Below the pieces are notes generated by a model. It was given only the letters and a program-made list of their open reading frames with translations. It was not told the DNA's origin and made no database searches. A stretch of 64,000 nucleotides of DNA from Desertimonas flava (GTDB taxonomy: Bacteria > Actinomycetota > Acidimicrobiia > Acidimicrobiales > Ilumatobacteraceae): positions 211,084-275,083 of the forward strand of contig NZ_QKYK01000004.1 in the NCBI RefSeq assembly GCF_003426815.1, read 5' to 3'. The position numbers and the translations under genes are program-made. Of this stretch, positions 1-9,017 are shown piece after piece (the stretch's first letter is position 1; every line of letters begins with the position of its first letter).

Positions 1-623
1 AGGGTGGCGGCACGATGATCAGCTCGGCCGAATGGCTCGAGCGCCCCGGATCGGTCGGCCGCCACTGGTCGGGCGGCACGGTGCGTGTGCTCGACCCGAC
101 GACCCACGAGGAGCTGCCTGCGGGCGAGGCCGGCCTGATCTACTTCGAGCCGATCTCGGTCCATCGCTTCGCCTATCACAACGACCAGGCCAAGACGGAC
201 GAGGCATTCCACAACGGTCTGTTCACCCTCGGCGACATCGGGTACCTCGACGCCGACGGGTACGTGTTCCTCACCGATCGCAAGAGCAACACGATCAACT
301 CGGGCGGGGTCAACATCTACCCCCAAGAGATCGAGAACGTGTTGTCCGAGCACCCGAAGGTGCACGACGTCGCCGTCTTCGGAATCCCCCACGAGGAGAT
401 GGGCGAGCAGGTCATCGCGGTGATCGAGCTCACTGACGGCGTCGCCGGGAGCGAGGCCCTGAAGGCGGAGTTCACCGAGTTCTGCCGTCAGTCGCTCGCC
501 GGCTACAAGGTGCCTCGCCGCATCGAGTTCGAGGCGTCGCTGCCGCGCGACGCCAATGGCAAGCTCTACAAGCGCCGTCTGCGTGACCCGTACTGGGTCG
601 GCCACGCCTCGAAGGTGATCTGA
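1..623 (+). CDS. AMP-forming acyl-CoA ligase, C-terminal part (5' end outside window)
   Basis: This is the C-terminal third of an ANL-superfamily ligase, which makes an acyl-adenylate from a carboxylic acid and ATP and then an acyl-CoA. The frame is open from base 3 and enters with GGTMISSAEW, the usual link to the hinge. The hinge region shows LGDIGYLDADGYVFLTDR, followed by the NSGGVNIYP loop and VLSEHPKVHDVAVFGIPHEE. The catalytic lysine lies in the terminal DANGKLYKRRLR. The next gene starts 4 bases after the stop, so the two are probably co-transcribed. The substrate cannot be told; a fatty, aromatic or isoprenoid acid would fit the neighbours. Confidence 0.9.
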   Translation, partial: GGGTMISSAEWLERPGSVGRHWSGGTVRVLDPTTHEELPAGEAGLIYFEPISVHRFAYHNDQAKTDEAFHNGLFTLGDIGYLDADGYVFLTDRKSNTINSGGVNIYPQEIENVLSEHPKVHDVAVFGIPHEEMGEQVIAVIELTDGVAGSEALKAEFTEFCRQSLAGYKVPRRIEFEASLPRDANGKLYKRRLRDPYWVGHASKVI

Positions 624-627
624 CCCG

Positions 628-1542
628 ATGCGATTCGACGGAATGTTGATTCCCGCCTTCGGGTGGCCGGACCTCGTCGAGCGGGCCCGACAGCTCGAGC
701 GTCTCGGGTTCGGCACGGTCTGGATCGACGACCACATCGCCAACCCGGTCGCCGTGGGGGCGCCGTGGTTCGAGGCGTGGGCGGCGTTGGCCGGGCTCGC
801 AGCCTCCACAGAGACCATCCGCATCGGGCCGATGGCCGGCAACGTCGTGTTGCGCCACCCGACGCTGCTCGCCCGCCAGGCGATCACCGTCGACCACGCG
901 TCCGGTGGCCGGCTCTCACTGACGATCGGGTCGGGCTACGCCGAACCCGATCACGCCCTCGTGCAGACGCCCATGTGGGATGACGACGAACGACAGGGTC
1001 GCTTCCGCGACGCCGTCGTGCTGCTCGATTGCGTGCTCCGCGGCGATCAGGCCCCGGCCTCCGACGACTCGGTCTGGGTGGACGAACCGTTCCAGATACG
1101 CCCTCGTTCCAAGCAGTCCCCGCGTCCTCCGCTGATCGTCGCCGCCCACGGCCCCAAGGCGATCGAGCTCGCCGGCGAGCGCGGCGACGGTTGGTGCTCC
1201 TACGGCGGTTACGGCCTCGGAGCAGCCGGCGTCGAGGCGATCACCCGCCAGCGGGTGGCCATGCTGGAAGACGCCGCCGTGCGCCACGGCCGCGATCCGG
1301 GCTCGATCGAGCGGTTGATGCTCGTCGGCAACACCGCCGTGAGCGACGAGCCGATGTGGGCCAGCACCGACGCGTTCGAGGACCTCGTCGGTCGCTACAC
1401 CGAGGTGGGGATCACCACACTGGTCCTCTACAACCCCCCGAGCGTGGTCGCTCCCGGGATCGACGACTCCGTGGTGGAGGCCGTGTTCGAGGAGGTCGTG
1501 CCGCGCCTGATGGCGCTCCACACGGCCGGGACGAGCAGCTGA
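628..1542 (+). CDS. LLM-class (luciferase-like) F420- or FMN-dependent oxidoreductase
   Basis: A 304-residue TIM-barrel oxidoreductase of the luciferase-like family. The N-terminus has GMLIPAFGWPDLVERARQLE and FGTVWIDDHIA, and the middle has RHPTLLARQAITVDHASGGR, typical of actinobacterial F420-dependent members. The segment SPRPPLIVAAHGPKAIELAG is the usual cofactor-phosphate region. It lies 4 bases after the ligase gene and converges on the acyl-CoA dehydrogenase gene. A redox step on the CoA-activated substrate is inferred from position only. The cofactor (F420 or FMN) is not decided by the sequence I can read. Confidence 0.88.
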   Translation: MRFDGMLIPAFGWPDLVERARQLERLGFGTVWIDDHIANPVAVGAPWFEAWAALAGLAASTETIRIGPMAGNVVLRHPTLLARQAITVDHASGGRLSLTIGSGYAEPDHALVQTPMWDDDERQGRFRDAVVLLDCVLRGDQAPASDDSVWVDEPFQIRPRSKQSPRPPLIVAAHGPKAIELAGERGDGWCSYGGYGLGAAGVEAITRQRVAMLEDAAVRHGRDPGSIERLMLVGNTAVSDEPMWASTDAFEDLVGRYTEVGITTLVLYNPPSVVAPGIDDSVVEAVFEEVVPRLMALHTAGTSS

Positions 1543-1543
1543 C

Positions 1544-2764
1544 TCAGCGGGGCAGGCCGAGCACGCGCTCGGCCAGCGTGTTGCGCTGGATCTCGTCGGT
1601 GCCGCCGGCGATCCGCAGGCCTGGGGCGCTGCACACGAAGTCGGCCCAGGAGTAGGTGCCCCACGCACCGCCGTCCGCGGTCATCGCCGGCCCGAGGAGT
1701 TGCCCGGCCAGCTGGCCGAGCTCGCGCAGCTGCGTGGTGTGCAACAGTTTCGAGATCGACCCCTCGGGGCCGGGCGGCCGGCCGGCCATCGCAGCCTGAC
1801 GCTGACGATCGCCGAGCAGGTGCAACAACCGCGACCGCATGTGCAGATCGGCGAGTGCGAGCCGTACCGTCGGCCGTTCGACGTCGCCGGAAGCGCGTGC
1901 GATGTCGACGAGCCGGCGAATGGCTTCGTCGCCGAGCGCGGCGTGCCCTCCGATCGAGTGTCGCTCGCTCATCAACGTGGTCAGCGTCGCCGCCCAACCG
2001 CCACCGACGTCGCCGACGCGGTGATCGTCGGGGATGCGCACGTCGTCGAGGAACACCTCGTTGAACTCGGCGTCACCGGTCATCTGACGGAGTGGCCGCA
2101 CCTCGATTCCCGCGGTCTCCATCGGGAGCAGGAACATCGACAGTCCGCGATGTTTCGGAGCGTCCGGATCGGTCCGCACCAGCAGCTGGCCGAGCTGTGC
2201 CAGGTGGGCGTTCGAGCTCCACACCTTCTGCCCGTTCACGACCCACCCGTCACCGTCGCGAACGGCGGTCGTGCGGAGCGACGCCAGATCGCTGCCCGCC
2301 TCGGGCTCGCTCAGGAGCTGGCAGCAGATGATGTCGCCGCGGTGGATGCCTCGCAGGTACCGCTCACGCAACCACGGCGATCCATGGGCGACGACCGCGG
2401 GAGAGACCATGCTCCGACCGACCTCGAACAGGCCCTGGTCGGGCACGTCGAAGCGGTGCTCGACCTCACTCAGTGCCCACTCGAAGAGCGGATGGCGCCC
2501 AGCGCCACCGGCGTCGGTCGGCCCGCTCAGCCATCCGAGCCCGCCGTCGAAGAGAGCTCGACGGTAGGCGCGGCTGCGCTCACGACTCGCCTCGCTCGGC
2601 GCGGCGTCACCGCCGAGCACCGGCAGGCGGTCGCTCCGCCGGTGCTCGTGGTGGGGGTCGAGTGCTCCGGCGGCGACGAGCTCGCCGACGACGCGGGCCG
2701 CCTCGTCGGCGAAACGGTCGAGTTCCTCCGAGCTCGGGAGTAGTTCGGGCCGTGCGGAGCTCAT
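1544..2764 (-). CDS. acyl-CoA dehydrogenase
   Basis: A 406-residue FAD flavoprotein that introduces an alpha-beta double bond into an acyl-CoA and passes electrons to ETF. It shows the ACAD middle-domain pattern CQLLSEPEAGSDLASLRT, then WVVNGQKVWSSNAHLAQ. The C-terminus holds the FAD-binding IAGGTDEIQRNTLAERVLGL. An upstream extension to 2887 is open, but ATG 2764 is preferred: it overlaps the stop of the HpaB-type gene as ATGA and has GAGGA just upstream. It is therefore the last gene of the 2-9 kb minus-strand unit. The extended N-terminal part resembles FadE-type members rather than short-chain enzymes. Confidence 0.92.
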   Translation of the reverse strand: MSSARPELLPSSEELDRFADEAARVVGELVAAGALDPHHEHRRSDRLPVLGGDAAPSEASRERSRAYRRALFDGGLGWLSGPTDAGGAGRHPLFEWALSEVEHRFDVPDQGLFEVGRSMVSPAVVAHGSPWLRERYLRGIHRGDIICCQLLSEPEAGSDLASLRTTAVRDGDGWVVNGQKVWSSNAHLAQLGQLLVRTDPDAPKHRGLSMFLLPMETAGIEVRPLRQMTGDAEFNEVFLDDVRIPDDHRVGDVGGGWAATLTTLMSERHSIGGHAALGDEAIRRLVDIARASGDVERPTVRLALADLHMRSRLLHLLGDRQRQAAMAGRPPGPEGSISKLLHTTQLRELGQLAGQLLGPAMTADGGAWGTYSWADFVCSAPGLRIAGGTDEIQRNTLAERVLGLPR

Positions 2765-4137
2765 TCCTCGATGCCGGCCGACCGCAGGGCGATCTGCTTG
2801 GCCCGGTCCATGTCGTAGTGCTTGCGAGTCACGAGCCGCTGTGCGAACAGACCGCCACCGGACTGGATGTTGGTGACGAACCGCCACCCGCCGTAGGCGT
2901 CGGCCGTGAGGTCGCGGATGAGATGGAACAGCCGGGCGCGGTACTCACCGTCCACACCGTCCATCGTGCTCATGTACTTGCGCAGGGACGGCCCGGTGTC
3001 GGGATTGTCGAAGTCCGAGAGCGCCGGCGCCGTCAGGACGGCGCCGCCGGCGATGTCGTGAAGGTGCCTCACCATGAGGTTGTACTGCGCCGCGCCCTGG
3101 AACTTCGCGGCGTTGGTGAACAGCTCGTTGGGATAGAAGTAGCCCTCCGGCGTCCGCTCGGCGTGAGTGATCGCCGACTCGAGCCCGGCCCGCAGCATCG
3201 TGGCGTGGATGACCAGCTCGCTGATCTTCTCCTGGATGTGCGCGATGCCGGCGGTGCCATTGGCCTCGGCGATCAGTTGCGCCGCCCCGACCATCTCGTC
3301 GGCCTCCTCGACCATGAAGGCGATGCCGCCAAGGCGCTCCCAGAGCCCCAGGGAGTGAGCGAACACAGCGGCGTAGCGCCCTTGGCCGTCGAGGAAGATG
3401 CGCTCGTTCGGGACGAACACGTCGTCGAAGACGACGAAGCCGTCGGGGATGGCGTTGCGCGAGCTCACCGGGAAGTGCCTGGCGTCTGCGACTCGCGGCG
3501 CGTAGGTGGTGTTGACGATGCGGACGCCCGGTGCGTTGACGGGAACGGCACACGCGATCGCGTACTCCTCCTCGCCGGCCTTCATGTTCTTGGTCGGCAT
3601 CACCATCAGGTCGTGGCCGAGCGAGGCACCCGTGATGTGCAACTTGGCGCCACGGATCACCACGCCGTCACGCTGGCGATCGACGACATGGACATAGGCG
3701 TCGGGGTCGGTCTGTCGCGACGGCGGGTTGGCGCGGTTGCCCTTGGCGTCGGTGATGCACTCGGTGATGCGGATGTCCCTGGCCCGGGCGTCGTCGACGT
3801 AGGCGTGCATCCGCTCGATGAACTCCTCCGATCCCTCGGCCATCCGGCCACCCACCGTGAACAGCGTCATCAGCGACTGGTACGTGACGTTGGTCAGCAC
3901 GTCGACGGCATGCAGCATCGGGATGCGATCGCGCAGTTCCTCGATCGAGCGGGGCGCCTCCATCAGCGGATTGCGCGCGTCGGGGCCGGCGGCGTAGTGC
4001 CGGTCGTACCCAGCGGCAACGCTCCGAACGGCGATGTCCAGCGCCGGCTCGGCACCGATGTCCTCGACGCGCCGGCCTTCGAAGAACGTCTCGCGTCCGT
4101 CGAGGAGGGACTTGCGGTAGTCGTCACCCGTGAGCAT
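2761..4137 (-). CDS. 4-hydroxyphenylacetate 3-hydroxylase (HpaB)-family flavoprotein
   Basis: A 458-residue protein with the acyl-CoA-dehydrogenase-like fold of the HpaB family, which also contains 4-hydroxybutyryl-CoA dehydratase. Recognisable segments are MLTGDDYRKSLLDGRETFFEG at the start, ITDAKGNRANPPSRQTDPDA, DGVVIRGAKLHITGASLGHD and FVVFDDVFVPNERIFLDG. The cysteines and histidine that hold the [4Fe-4S] cluster in the dehydratase are absent: the matching stretches read LTNVTYQSLMTLFTVGGRM and SLGLWERLGGIAF. A flavin-only monooxygenase or related reaction is therefore more likely. No HpaC-type flavin reductase is nearby. It overlaps the dehydrogenase gene by 4 bases and follows the ABC genes. 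Confidence 0.85.
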   Translation of the reverse strand: MLTGDDYRKSLLDGRETFFEGRRVEDIGAEPALDIAVRSVAAGYDRHYAAGPDARNPLMEAPRSIEELRDRIPMLHAVDVLTNVTYQSLMTLFTVGGRMAEGSEEFIERMHAYVDDARARDIRITECITDAKGNRANPPSRQTDPDAYVHVVDRQRDGVVIRGAKLHITGASLGHDLMVMPTKNMKAGEEEYAIACAVPVNAPGVRIVNTTYAPRVADARHFPVSSRNAIPDGFVVFDDVFVPNERIFLDGQGRYAAVFAHSLGLWERLGGIAFMVEEADEMVGAAQLIAEANGTAGIAHIQEKISELVIHATMLRAGLESAITHAERTPEGYFYPNELFTNAAKFQGAAQYNLMVRHLHDIAGGAVLTAPALSDFDNPDTGPSLRKYMSTMDGVDGEYRARLFHLIRDLTADAYGGWRFVTNIQSGGGLFAQRLVTRKHYDMDRAKQIALRSAGIEE

Positions 4138-4143
4138 TCGAGA

Positions 4144-4881
4144 TCAACCTTTCTGGGGGGTGTTACTGCTTCGACCGAGGAACGCCTCGTCGAGCGCGGG
4201 ATGGTCGTGCAGTTCGGCGGCCGGGGCCGAGCCGAGGATCTGCCCGTTGGCGAGGACGTAGCCGACGTCACCGATGGACAGTGCGGCGTCGACGGCCTGT
4301 TCGACGAGCAGCACCGTGTGGCCATCGTCGCCCAGCGCCCGCAACGAGGCGAAGAGCGACAGGATGATCGCCGGCGCGAGGCCGAGGGAGGGTTCGTCGA
4401 GGATCAACAGGCGCGGCCGGCGAACGAGTACCTGACCGAGCGCGAGCATCTGTTGCTGGCCTCCGCTGAGTAGGCCGGCCCGCCGCCCGATGAACTCGCC
4501 GAGGATGGGGAACATGGCACAGGCGGCGTCGATCCGCTCGCGCCGTTCCGCTCGCGACAGCTTGAGGCCGAACATGCCGAGATCGAGGTTGGAGGCGACC
4601 GTCTGGTTGCGGAAGAGCTGCCGGCCGGCGGGGACGAATCCGATGCCCGCGCGCACGATGGTCGCGGCCGATGCACCGGTGAGGTCGTCGCCACCGAACC
4701 GCACGGTCCCCGACTGCACGTCGGCCAGTCCGGTCAGCGAGCGCAGCAGCGTCGTCTTGCCCGCCCCGTTGGGGCCGAGCAGCACGGTCACCTTGCCCTC
4801 CTCGACCGTCATGTCGACACTGCGGACGATCTCCAGCCGGCCGTAGCCGGCCCGCAGTCCGGCGAGTTCGAGCAGGCTCAC
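4144..4881 (-). CDS. livF: branched-chain-type ABC transporter ATP-binding protein (LivF-like)
   Basis: A 245-residue cytoplasmic ATPase of the LIV (HAAT) importer family. It has Walker A GPNGAGKT at about 36-43, the signature LSGGQQQM, Walker B RLLILDEPSLGLAP and a switch histidine region. The spacing and LivF-style QQQMLALG sequence separate it from LivG. It overlaps the upstream fused permease-ATPase gene by 4 bases and is followed after 6 bases by the HpaB-type gene. Transport and catabolism are therefore one transcription unit. The transported solute is unknown; LIV-type systems next to CoA ligases often carry aromatic or short-chain acids. Confidence 0.93.
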   Translation of the reverse strand: MSLLELAGLRAGYGRLEIVRSVDMTVEEGKVTVLLGPNGAGKTTLLRSLTGLADVQSGTVRFGGDDLTGASAATIVRAGIGFVPAGRQLFRNQTVASNLDLGMFGLKLSRAERRERIDAACAMFPILGEFIGRRAGLLSGGQQQMLALGQVLVRRPRLLILDEPSLGLAPAIILSLFASLRALGDDGHTVLLVEQAVDAALSIGDVGYVLANGQILGSAPAAELHDHPALDEAFLGRSSNTPQKG

Positions 4882-6746
4882 GACGCCGACTCGGCTCCCA
4901 GGTAGGCCCGACGAACGGCCGGGTCGGCGAACACCTCGTCGGGCCCTCCCGCCGCGAGCACGCGACCCTGGTCGAGGACGATCACCCGGTCGGCGAGATC
5001 CCGTACCAGCTGCACATGGTGTTCGACGAGGACGACCGCGATCCCCGCGGTGGTGAGTGCCCGCACGAGCTTGCTGAACTCCCTGAGCTCGCTCTCGTCG
5101 AGACCGGCGGCCGGCTCGTCCAGGAGGACGGCGACCGACGAGCCGATGGCGACCCTGGCCATCTCGACTAGCCGCTGCTGGCCGTGCGGCACGTCATCGG
5201 GACGCAGTCCGGCGAGGTGACCCAACCCGAGTTCGGCCAGCGCACGCGCGGCCGCCCCATCGGCTTCGCGGTTGTCCTTGCTCCCGCGAGGCAGGCGAAG
5301 CATGAGCTCGGCCAGGTTCGCCCGGCCGAGGTGATGCACGCCGAGACGCACGTTGTCCTGCACGCTCAGCGAGTTGGTGAGCTGCGGCTGCTGGAACGTG
5401 CGGGTCAGGCCGGCCCTGGCGATCTCGTGGGTCGAGCGACCGGTCACGTCGATCTCGCCGAGCGTCACCGAGCCCCGGTCGGCTGTGTACACACCCGACA
5501 CGCAGTTCAGCAGTGTGGTCTTGCCGGATCCGTTGGGCCCCACGATGGCCACGACCTCACCAGGCGACACGTCGAAGTCGACGTCGTCGAGCACGGTCAA
5601 CGTGTCGAACGACTTGCCGATGCCACGCGCCGACAGCACCGGACCGGTCGACACTGCTGCGCGAGCGTGGCCCAGCTTCCAACCGCCCGTGCCCGCAGGC
5701 ACCACCGTCGCCGTCGCGTCAGGCCGCGGCGCGAGCCGATCGACGAGGCGACGGATGAGGCCCGCCAACCCATCGGGGGCGAAGACCACGAGCACGAGCA
5801 GGGCGACGGCGAAGGCGATCACCCGCCACTCCTCCAGCCACGACAGGACGTCGGGCGACAGGAAGAACACCGCGGCGCCGATCACCGGTCCGGCGAGGCT
5901 CCCGGCGCCGCCGATGACGACGGCGATCAGCATGAAGATCGAGAGCGCTGAGGTGAAATCGTCCGGTGTGAGCACCGACTTCTGGATCGCGAAGAGCGAC
6001 CCGCCGAGTCCGGCCACAGCCGCCGACAACATAAACACGCCGAATCGGGTGGCGAACGGACTCACCCCGTTGCTGCGGGCCGCGACCTCGACGTCACGGG
6101 CGCTCACCAGTGCGATGCCGATCCGTGACTGCACGAGGTTGCGCACCAACGCGTAGGTCACGATGAGCAGTACGAGCGCGAGCGCGAGCACCCCTTGGTC
6201 GTCGAGCCTCGAACCGAACAGCGATGGTCTCGGGATGCCGAGCAGCCCGGCGTGACCACCGGTCCAACCGCGCATCTCGACCATCAGGGTCTCCAGCATC
6301 TCGGCGAACGCGAGGCTGATGATGGCGAAGTACCAACGCGACAGGCGGAGCGAAGGCAGCGCCATGATCGATCCGACGGCAGCGGTCACGACCATCGCGA
6401 CGGGGGCGGCCAGCCAGTACGAGAGGTCGTACCTCGTCATGAGCACACCGGTCGTGTACGCGCCGACTCCGACGAGGGCTCCGTGGCCGAGTGACACCAC
6501 ACCGCCATAGCCGTAGAGCAGGTTGAGCCCCATCGTGTTGAGGGCGATCACCGTGGCGAACGCGATCACGAAGGCCCAATAGCTGCTGCTGATCAGCTGG
6601 GGCACGACCAGGGCCGCGACGAGCGCCGCGATCAAGAGCGGCCACACCGGACGCGTCCGCGCGCTCCGGTCCCCCGAGCTGGTTGCGGTCGCGATCGGCG
6701 CACCCGCGTCGGGCTCGGTCGCCGCGCGTCCGAGCAGGTCAGACAC
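4878..6746 (-). CDS. fused LivM permease - LivG ATPase of LIV-type ABC importer
   Basis: A 622-residue single polypeptide. Residues about 35-340 are a LivM-type permease with many hydrophobic helices and the family sequence NTMGLNLLYGYGGVVSLGHGA. Residues about 370-622 are a LivG ATPase with Walker A GPNGSGKTT, the LivG-type signature VPHGQQRLVEMARV in place of LSGGQ, and Walker B VLLDEPAAGLDE. The joint is a short Pro/Ala-rich linker. Such LivM-LivG fusions are known in actinobacteria. The fused ATPase pairs with separate LivF, and the membrane part pairs with LivH. It overlaps livH by 8 bases and livF by 4. Confidence 0.93.
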   Translation of the reverse strand: MSDLLGRAATEPDAGAPIATATSSGDRSARTRPVWPLLIAALVAALVVPQLISSSYWAFVIAFATVIALNTMGLNLLYGYGGVVSLGHGALVGVGAYTTGVLMTRYDLSYWLAAPVAMVVTAAVGSIMALPSLRLSRWYFAIISLAFAEMLETLMVEMRGWTGGHAGLLGIPRPSLFGSRLDDQGVLALALVLLIVTYALVRNLVQSRIGIALVSARDVEVAARSNGVSPFATRFGVFMLSAAVAGLGGSLFAIQKSVLTPDDFTSALSIFMLIAVVIGGAGSLAGPVIGAAVFFLSPDVLSWLEEWRVIAFAVALLVLVVFAPDGLAGLIRRLVDRLAPRPDATATVVPAGTGGWKLGHARAAVSTGPVLSARGIGKSFDTLTVLDDVDFDVSPGEVVAIVGPNGSGKTTLLNCVSGVYTADRGSVTLGEIDVTGRSTHEIARAGLTRTFQQPQLTNSLSVQDNVRLGVHHLGRANLAELMLRLPRGSKDNREADGAAARALAELGLGHLAGLRPDDVPHGQQRLVEMARVAIGSSVAVLLDEPAAGLDESELREFSKLVRALTTAGIAVVLVEHHVQLVRDLADRVIVLDQGRVLAAGGPDEVFADPAVRRAYLGAESAS

Positions 6747-7611
6747 GTACCGCTCCCGCCGTCGACATCAGGCCTTGGGGCCGCACCATCAGCACCGCCA
6801 ACAACAGCGCGAAGGTGATCACCGACTGGTAGCCGGGGGAGAAGTAGGTCGCGGTGACCGCCTCGGCGAGCGCGATCAACAGACCCCCGATCAGGCCGCC
6901 GCGCGGGTTGCCGATCCCTCCGATGCCGGCTGCCATGAAGCCCTTGATGAGCATCATCGGACCGAGGGCGATCGAGGCATAGAGGATCGGCGAGATCAAC
7001 AGGCCGGCCAGGCCGCCGACGACGCTGCCGCCGATGAGGGCCAAGCGCCCGACGAGTTGGGGCCGGATCCCGCGCAACATGGCAGCTTCCCGGTTCTCGG
7101 CGACGGCGAGCGTCGCCCGCCCCCACCGAGAACGGTCGAAGAGGTCGATGCCGATCAGGATCAGCACGATGAACACCATCATCGCAACGGCGTACTGACT
7201 TAAGCCGAGCGGCCAATCACCCCGGGTCGACAGGCCGAGCGGCGGGTTGGTGAAGCGGGGGTCGGTGTCCCAGTACTTGCCGGCGATGTCGCCGATGAGG
7301 AGCGAGACGGCGAGAGTCGAGATCACCCACATGTGTGACTGCGGATCGCGGCGCTGCACCGGCCGGATCGCAGCGGCGTCGGTCAGCAGACCGATCGCCG
7401 CCACGCCGACCAGTGCGAGCGCTCCCGCGATCAGGACGTTGCCATGGATGCTGACGAGGAACTGCGCCGTCAGCATGCCGCCGAGCATCACCAACTCGCC
7501 TTGGGCGAAGTTGAAGACGTTGGTGGCCCGGTACACGATGCTGAAGCTCGAGGCCAGGAGCCCGTAGAAGACTCCGTACAGCAGGGTCTGGGCGATGACG
7601 TCGTTGAGCAC
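6739..7611 (-). CDS. livH: LIV-type ABC transporter permease (LivH-like)
   Basis: A 290-residue integral membrane protein with about eight hydrophobic helices. The LivH pattern is clear in VFNFAQGELVMLGGMLTAQ near the N-terminus and GFMAAGIGGIGNPRGGLIGG near the C-terminus. It forms the translocation path with the LivM half of the next protein. It starts 28 bases after the solute-binding protein gene and overlaps the fused permease-ATPase by 8 bases. Confidence 0.93.
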   Translation of the reverse strand: MLNDVIAQTLLYGVFYGLLASSFSIVYRATNVFNFAQGELVMLGGMLTAQFLVSIHGNVLIAGALALVGVAAIGLLTDAAAIRPVQRRDPQSHMWVISTLAVSLLIGDIAGKYWDTDPRFTNPPLGLSTRGDWPLGLSQYAVAMMVFIVLILIGIDLFDRSRWGRATLAVAENREAAMLRGIRPQLVGRLALIGGSVVGGLAGLLISPILYASIALGPMMLIKGFMAAGIGGIGNPRGGLIGGLLIALAEAVTATYFSPGYQSVITFALLLAVLMVRPQGLMSTAGAVRV

Positions 7612-7638
7612 GGGGTGACCTCGGCGTCGGCCGGATTG

Positions 7639-8946
7639 TCAGGCTTCGATGGCCTGGAGGTAGATGCCTTCGGACTCGGCGTCGTTGATGCTCGCGATCG
7701 AGGCGATCGTCAGGGCATCGGCATCGACGCCGGCGTGCGACTCGGCGCTGAACGAGAACGTCGCGCTGAGGCCCTCGTACGCCGTCGTGGCCTCGAGCGC
7801 GTCGCGGATGGCATCGACGTCGTAGGCGCCGATCTCTTCGATCACCTTGGCGAGCAGGGTCAGGTAGTCGTAGTTGCCGTTGCCGGCCACGGCGAGCTCG
7901 CGCCCCGCCGTCCCCTCGATGGCGCTGAGCTTGGCGATGAAGTCGCGCTGGGCCTCCCCGACTGGCTCGTCACCCTGGCGGGTCCAGTTCTTGAACTGGA
8001 TCGTGTAGAGCTGCGGCAGGAGCTCGTCGCTCGCCGTCTTTAACACGGTGTCGAGGGCGATGTGGAGGGCGGACCCGACGATGGGCGGTGCCCAGCCGAG
8101 GTTGTCGAGGCCCTGGAGCGTCGCGGCGATGTTCGGACCGCTCGACTGGATCGAGACGATGCCCTCGGCGCCGGAATCCTGGAGTGTGCGCAGGTACGGG
8201 CGGAAGTCGGACGCGTCGAGCGGGTGCTTCTCCGAGGCGACGAGCTCGACGCCGAGGGTCTCGGCGATCTCAGGTGCGATCTCGGTGACCTCCTGTCCGA
8301 GGGCCGAGTCCTCGGCGAGGATCGCCACCTTGGTGAGACCGAGCGACTGGGCGCCGGCGAGGAGGACTTCGGCGAGCGTCACCGCCGTGTAGTTGAACGT
8401 GAAGTTGTAGGGGTACGTCGCAGCGTCCGTGAGCGCCGTCGCGTTGGCGTTGGCGAACGTGATGACCTTGAGCTCCGTCGCTACCGGCACGCCGGCCAGC
8501 GCCGCCGACGACCCCGTCGGTCCGCAGACGAAGCTCACGCCGTCCTCGGACACCTTGCGGAACACGGCCGGCTGGCGGGCGGGGTTGGCCTCGTCGTCGT
8601 ACTCGATGACCTCGATCGGCGCGCCGAGCACACCGCCGGCGGCGTTGAGGTCGTCGACGGCGACCTGGGCGCTGGCGTAGATCGGCTTGAACGAGCTGGC
8701 CAGCGCGCCCGTGGTCGGCAGCACCCATCCGAGCTTCATCGCTCCGGCGGGCGGCGCCGACGCAGCCCGGCCGGCGGCCGCAGCGAGCCGGGACCTTGCC
8801 GCGGCCGAGGCGGCGGACGGCGCCAATGCGCCCAGTCCCACTGCCGCACCGATGGCACCAGCAGCGCCGAGAAGGGCGCGCCGGCCGATCAGTCCCGCTG
8901 GTGCACCCTCGTTCGACCTGTCGAGGTCATGGTCATGGTCGGTCAT
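7639..8946 (-). CDS. LIV-type ABC transporter substrate-binding protein with Tat signal
   Basis: A 435-residue periplasmic-binding protein of the Leu/Ile/Val type I fold. It has LGWVLPTTGALASSFKPIYA at the mature start and VDDLNAAGGVLGAPIEVIEYDDE after it. The N-terminus carries a twin-arginine signal: RR at 22-23 followed by ALLGAAGAIGAAVGLGALAP and an Ala-rich cleavage region, so it is probably exported folded. ATG 8946 is chosen over the longer frame to 9021 because GGGGGAACTCC sits directly upstream and the Tat motif then falls at a normal distance. It is the first gene of the importer operon. An operator-like site lies about 55 bases upstream. Confidence 0.92.
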   Translation of the reverse strand: MTDHDHDLDRSNEGAPAGLIGRRALLGAAGAIGAAVGLGALAPSAASAAARSRLAAAAGRAASAPPAGAMKLGWVLPTTGALASSFKPIYASAQVAVDDLNAAGGVLGAPIEVIEYDDEANPARQPAVFRKVSEDGVSFVCGPTGSSAALAGVPVATELKVITFANANATALTDAATYPYNFTFNYTAVTLAEVLLAGAQSLGLTKVAILAEDSALGQEVTEIAPEIAETLGVELVASEKHPLDASDFRPYLRTLQDSGAEGIVSIQSSGPNIAATLQGLDNLGWAPPIVGSALHIALDTVLKTASDELLPQLYTIQFKNWTRQGDEPVGEAQRDFIAKLSAIEGTAGRELAVAGNGNYDYLTLLAKVIEEIGAYDVDAIRDALEATTAYEGLSATFSFSAESHAGVDADALTIASIASINDAESEGIYLQAIEA

Positions 8947-8999
8947 GGAGTTCCCCCTGGATTGGTGTCCGTGGCCGGTCGGCCTGCCGAGAGAGTAAA

Positions 9000-9017
9000 C
9001 GTCAACGCTGACGCAAA
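9000..9017. promoter_or_regulatory. operator-like inverted repeat before the importer operon
   Basis: CGTCA-ACGC-TGACG is a perfect 5-base-arm inverted repeat at 9000-9013, with TCAACGCTGACG inside it. It lies in front of the solute-binding protein gene and over the stop codon of the upstream ligase gene. Related sequences occur at 10643-10662 and 12254-12269, each before another gene of the cluster. The divergent TetR regulator is the likely binder (inference). Confidence 0.5.

Noticed and set aside
2473..4473. 666-residue plus-strand open frame
   Set aside because: It runs opposite the dehydrogenase, HpaB-type and LivF genes, is Arg/Val/Asp-biased and has no motif; it is a codon-bias shadow.
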